DNA of 64,000 nt from assembly GCF_000372465.1 (NCBI RefSeq), contig NZ_AQUZ01000009.1, forward strand, positions 154,419 through 218,418, given 5' to 3'. The translations under genes and the position numbers were made by a program. This DNA is from Kribbella catacumbae DSM 19601. Its GTDB lineage: Bacteria; Actinomycetota; Actinomycetes; Propionibacteriales; Kribbellaceae. Below, piece by piece: positions 61,151 through 64,000 of the stretch (positions are counted from its first letter, which is position 1; the number at the start of each line of letters is the position of its first letter). The notes under the pieces are model-generated. The model was not told the origin of the DNA and made no database searches. It saw nothing but the letters and a program-made list of their open reading frames with translations.

Positions 61151-61564
61151 TCAGTCGGTGGGGAGATCCAGTGCGGCTTTCAGGTGGGGCGGGGTGGGTA
61201 GCGGGTTGCGGGGTTCGCGGTCGCCACTGAGGTCGGGACCGGGCGGGTTGCCGGGGCCGACCCAGGAGCGGACCAGGGTGCGGCCCTTGCGGGACAGCCG
61301 GAGCAGATCGAGCTGAAGGACCTGGCTGGGGGCGATGCCGAGCTGGGCGAGCGTGCGGTTGGCCATCAGCGCCGCCTCGTCCTGCTTCCGCGGGCTGAAC
61401 TTGTGCTGCATCACGAGAGCGACCTTGCCGTCGGGCAGGTCCTCGATCCGCTGCAGGTGCATGCCCTTGTCGAGCCGGCCGGACAGCATGGCGAGGTTGA
61501 AGTAGGCGGAGTTGGACTGACGCCGATCGACCTCGGCGCGAGCGATCACTTCGAAACGAGCCAT
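61151..61564 (-). CDS. Uncharacterised small protein
   Basis: 137 residues from ATG 61564. RFEVIARAEVDRRQSNSAYF and KVALVMQHKFSPRKQDEAAL suggest a compact alpha/beta protein; the last 30 residues are Pro-rich. No family recognised and no catalytic motif. Codon use is typical of the window. Between two repeat elements and a terminator. Confidence 0.6.
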   Translation of the reverse strand: MARFEVIARAEVDRRQSNSAYFNLAMLSGRLDKGMHLQRIEDLPDGKVALVMQHKFSPRKQDEAALMANRTLAQLGIAPSQVLQLDLLRLSRKGRTLVRSWVGPGNPPGPDLSGDREPRNPLPTPPHLKAALDLPTD

Positions 61565-61673
61565 GATCCGATCATGCGTCGCCGGTCACCCGTTTTCCAG
61601 CAAACCCGCCAACAACCGGGCCCGCAGCTTGGTTTGCTGCTCGGACCCCGGTGATGAGGTGGCCGGTGGCGGT

Positions 61674-61740
61674 TGAGGAGGTTCTTACCCCCGATCAGGG
61701 CGAGAATCCGCCGCGGGTCCGGCGAAAAATCCTCCCCAAG
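61674..61740. repeat. Composite intergenic repeat, family 2, partial copy C
   Basis: GAGGAGGTTCTTACC at the left and GGCGAAAAATCCTCCCCAAG at the right match the hairpin module of copies A and B; the GGGCAC modules are missing. Lies in the 585-bp gene-free stretch 61565-62149, which also holds a family 3 repeat and two near copies of CTCAGCGCCA...GGCCAGGA around 61820-61870. Confidence 0.65.
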
Positions 61741-61984
61741 CTCCGAGCGGCCCGAGCGGACGGCCCACTCGCCGGCTTGGAGCGGGCGGGTGGGAATTGC
61801 CGCACCGGCTCGGCTCAATCCTCAGCGCCACGCGCCGGCCAGGACAGCGTTCTCAGCGCCAGCCAGGATAGTCCGTGCGCAATGGCCCGTGGGGGTGTTG
61901 GCGGCTGGGTGGGTTCCGCGAGGTGGGGAAGGTGGGGGCGGGCTAGAGGCAAAGCCAGGTGCTCGCCCCGCCCGCCCTGGCGGG

Positions 61985-62150
61985 GGCCGGACGCCAGCGC
62001 ATACCCAGTTCCGGTCAGCAAGCGCTTCCCTCGGCGTGTCGGGGCATCGGTGCCGGGTCGTGCGTGCACAGCCGTCCGCACCTTCCGGCCCTGCGGCGGG
62101 GCCGACCTCGGCGAAACACCGTCCCGGAACCGCTTAACCGGCTTTGGGAC
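61985..62150. repeat. Dispersed repeat, family 3, copy 2
   Basis: Matches 28740-28915 in the same orientation, sharing CGCTTCCCTCGGCGTGTCGG, GGTCGTGCGTGC, CAGCCGTCCGC and CGCTTAACC. It runs up to the stop codon of the DUF6817 gene. The 24-bp inverted partner seen at copy 1 is absent here. Confidence 0.75.
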
Positions 62151-62686
62151 TAGAGGTCCATGGAGCGGTGGGCGTCGGCCAGGACTGCAGGGGAGGTCAG
62201 GGACTGCCAGCGGGGGAGCTGTTCTTGCAGGAAGGCGTGGAGCTTGGGTTTGAGGTCCGGGGCGTGGTCGAGGACGTCGAGTTCGTTGACGATGGTGAGG
62301 TCGACGAAGTCGCGGAGTTCCTCGGTCGACAGTTCCTCCGACGTACCGGTGAAGCGGTCGGTGACCGTGTTGTGTTCGGCGAGGTCGCGCCAGGTGGTCT
62401 CGCGATCGCAGGCGCCGTAGCGGTAGACCAGCAGCTCCGCTTCGGGACCGATCACGGCTTCCAGTACCGGGCGTTCCTGCTGCCAGTCGAACAGATGCGT
62501 CGGGAACCCATCAGTCCCGTACGCCGCGTGCGCGAGCCCAGCGAGTATCAGCGACTCGGACGCGCCGAGAGAGCCGAGGCGCTTGGCGACTCGGTGCAGG
62601 TGCACGTACAACGTGCCGCCCGCATGGTCCAGCTCATCGGCACCGCGAACGAGCAAGAGCGATCCCAGGTCTTGGAATGTGCTCAT
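62150..62686 (-). CDS. DUF6817 (HD-like) protein
   Basis: 178 residues from ATG 62686. The start DELDHAGGTLYVHLHRVAKR and the segment ILAGLAHAAYGTDGFPTHLF, with spaced His residues, are typical of DUF6817, which resembles HD-domain hydrolases in layout. Tyr-Arg-Tyr-Gly-Ala-Cys-Asp-Arg (YRYGACDR) is also conserved. Function unknown; the His pattern hints at a metal site. Confidence 0.75.
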   Translation of the reverse strand: MSTFQDLGSLLLVRGADELDHAGGTLYVHLHRVAKRLGSLGASESLILAGLAHAAYGTDGFPTHLFDWQQERPVLEAVIGPEAELLVYRYGACDRETTWRDLAEHNTVTDRFTGTSEELSTEELRDFVDLTIVNELDVLDHAPDLKPKLHAFLQEQLPRWQSLTSPAVLADAHRSMDL

Positions 62687-62780
62687 CTGACCCCTTCTGT
62701 TCGGAGCGGTCAGGGCCTAACAGGACCGGCCCAGGCAAACAAGGTACGACGCGGCTCACCGCTTCGCCCAGCTCTGCGGC

Positions 62781-62829
62781 GTGCCGGATCGGTCACACTG
62801 CGTTTGACCGCAGGTCACCGATCCGGCAC
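62781..62829. other. Two-tier hairpin in the gap upstream of DUF6817
   Basis: GTGCCGGATCGGT (62781-62793) pairs with 62817-62829, and inside it CTGCG (62798-62802) pairs with CGCAG (62808-62812). It lies in the 475-bp gene-free stretch 62687-63161, otherwise unremarkable except for the terminator at its right end. Possibly a terminator or a structured leader for DUF6817. Confidence 0.55.
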
Positions 62830-63124
62830 CTCTTCATCACCTTCCCCAGCAAACCGCACCGGACGCCTCAGGCGCGGTACCAGAGAAACCACCCAACGAC
62901 CACCAAAGGGAAGTTGCCAGCCGCCAGGAGGAGCTCATCACCACCCACCTCACCCACCCACCAAATCAGCCCGGCATCAACTAGCCCGGCACCAACCAGC
63001 CTCTGCGGCAACCGGGGTGCGGTCGCCCGGCTGTCAGGGCATCCGTGGCAACTAGTCCGCAGTCGCGCCCCGCGGGGCGGGTGGGAGCTAGTGCGGTGGG
63101 AGCGGCGAAGGAGTGAACAGGCGC

Positions 63125-63148
63125 CGGCGTGGGGAGTTCCTCACGCCG
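63125..63148 (-). terminator. Hairpin after the DUF6319-like gene
   Basis: CGGCGTG (63125-63131) pairs with CACGCCG (63142-63148), with GGA/TCC pairing inside the loop. It lies 14 bp beyond the minus-strand stop. Confidence 0.6.
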
Positions 63149-63161
63149 ACGACTGATCGGG

Positions 63162-63683
63162 CTAGTCGTCTAGTTCGGCGAGGGCTTTGCGGGCGGCTTC
63201 TAGTTCGGCCTCTAGGGCGGCTACCTTCGCGGCCTGCTGTTCGCGGGCTGCGTCGATGACCTCGTCGATGGGGCCGGACAGGTCTTCGTGCAGTTCCTTG
63301 GCTGCGCGGGAGACGGCTGCGGCGGCGACCAGGAGGTTCTTGGCGATGTAGCTGTTGCCCTGCTTGAGTTCGGCCTTCCACTCGCCGTCGGCGGTGCCGG
63401 TGACGGTCAGGGTGAGCTCGAGGGTCTTGGTCTTCTTCGGCGCGGCCTTCTTGGCCGGAGCCTTCTTCGGCTTCTCGGCGACCACCGGAGCGGCCTCGGC
63501 ATCCGCAGCCTCCGGGGCGGCATCGTCTGAGCCGGCCACCGGGGCGTCAGTCACTGACGGGGAAGCGGACTCGGTGGTGGCCGCAGAGTCGATCACCGGA
63601 TCGGGAGTGTCGGCGGCGTCGGTCTGAGCTTCTACTGCAAAGGTGTCTACAGTCATCGTTGCGGCGATCTCCCTGGGTGACAT
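63162..63683 (-). CDS. DUF6319-like protein with Lys/Ala-rich linker and coiled coil
   Basis: 173 residues from ATG 63683 (ATG 63656 is also possible). Acidic Ala-rich N-terminal region to about 67, basic linker PKKAPAKKAAPKKTK, a small beta domain (LELTLTVTGTADGEWKAELK) and a C-terminal helix AAKVAALEAELEAARKALAE that should form a coiled coil. The linker looks like nucleic-acid-binding tails. Function unknown. The upstream region 63690-63740 has ACATA and TATGT halves around CGTCC. Confidence 0.65.
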   Translation of the reverse strand: MSPREIAATMTVDTFAVEAQTDAADTPDPVIDSAATTESASPSVTDAPVAGSDDAAPEAADAEAAPVVAEKPKKAPAKKAAPKKTKTLELTLTVTGTADGEWKAELKQGNSYIAKNLLVAAAAVSRAAKELHEDLSGPIDEVIDAAREQQAAKVAALEAELEAARKALAELDD

Positions 63684-63740
63684 GTCCCCGCCGAAGCGGG
63701 CTGGCGCTGAGAGTCTATTAGAACATACGTCCTATGTCGC

Positions 63741-64000
63741 TTAGGGTGGATATGGTGAGCGGAGGCTGGGTGCGCCTTTGGGGTCGGTGTGCTGGCGCTG
63801 CTGGGGGGCGTGGCCGTGGTGTCGGGTGAGGTGTTCGCGGATCAGTTCGGCCCAGCGGGTCTGGTTGGTCCAGCCGTTGCGGCGGGCGGCGATGAGCTTC
63901 AGCAGGGCGTCGGTGCGGACCTTGTTGGTGAGCTTGGCGGCGCGGTCGCCGATGGTCTCGTCGAGCTGGTGGAAGAACTCCTCCAGTGCCCCGGTGGTGT
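63741..64000 (-). mobile_element. Transposase-like gene, 3' end (cut by window edge)
   Basis: The minus-strand frame ending at TAA 63743-63741 gives TTGALEEFFHQLDETIGDRA, AKLTNKVRTDALLKLIAARR and NGWTNQTRWAELIREHL. The pattern TxALE...R....N..R...LL.L.......G is that of C-termini of DDE transposases that end after the last catalytic Glu. The family cannot be fixed from this part. The body lies beyond the window. Confidence 0.5.

Overview
The window is chromosomal DNA of a high-GC actinobacterium. Codon use, GTG/TTG starts, many ATGA/GTGA gene overlaps, sugar importers without a linked ATPase, and the clpS-DUF2017-mec-cysO-cysM-murI-rph-rdgB gene order all fit Actinomycetota. The richness in plant-polysaccharide genes suggests a soil genus such as Kribbella; that genus assignment is inference, not proof.

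Positions 1-12200: sugar-island part one. After the end of an AraC regulator, an NmrA-like reductase, a secreted protein and an inositol-phosphatase-like enzyme comes a galactan (type I arabinogalactan) locus in the order regulator, two permeases, binding protein, then divergently GH42 beta-galactosidase and GH53 endo-galactanase (ganR-Q-P-S / ganA-B logic). Two identical-pattern 16-bp palindromes (CTGTGnnCGnnCACAG) bracket the divergent promoter region. An alditol oxidase follows.

Positions 12240-28134: sugar-island part two, best read as a xyloglucan utilisation locus: LacI regulator, GH31 alpha-xylosidase, multidomain GH3 beta-glucosidase, ROK regulator, lipoprotein/two-permease importer, a second GH42 beta-galactosidase, a second LacI regulator (apparently starting at ATC) and a secreted GH12 endoglucanase. 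The palindrome TCGAAGCGCTTCGA, or a close variant, lies before both LacI genes, GH3 (twice) and GH12, so it looks like one regulon. Likely flow: GH12 cuts the polymer outside, the importer takes up oligosaccharides (energised by an ATPase encoded elsewhere, MsiK-type), and GH42, GH31 and GH3 remove galactose, xylose and glucose inside.

Positions 28135-29116 are a gene-poor, palindrome-rich stretch with a PepSY-type membrane protein remnant. Positions 29123-46297 are mostly housekeeping: marR and pncB facing away from clpS across a large hairpin, DUF2017, a eukaryote-like ileS, a broken aldo/keto reductase, mec-cysO-cysM (protein-thiocarboxylate cysteine synthesis), murI, a metallo-beta-lactamase-fold hydrolase, a frameshifted alpha/beta hydrolase, a C-terminally short NB-ARC protein, a Gfo/Idh/MocA oxidoreductase, an SGNH hydrolase, rph, rdgB and an ASCH-like protein.

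Positions 46298-64000: repeats next to tRNA-Leu(TAG); a VWA/binding-protein fusion with a perfect Crp-type site upstream; bcp; a secreted SGNH hydrolase; a zinc dehydrogenase; DUF3618 and GroES-like proteins; TetR; an alpha/beta hydrolase; dapC; an M15 peptidase; a lipoprotein; an amino-acid deaminase/aldolase; a sugar-lactone oxidase; a PIG-L deacetylase; small uncharacterised proteins; and a transposase-like 3' end at the window edge.

At least three families of intergenic repeats are scattered through the window: a 35-bp-arm palindrome near 1.0, 19.0 and (half) 35.2 kb; a composite element near 12.3, 46.5 and (part) 61.7 kb; and a roughly 165-bp repeat near 28.8 and 62.1 kb. They are the least explained part of the sequence.
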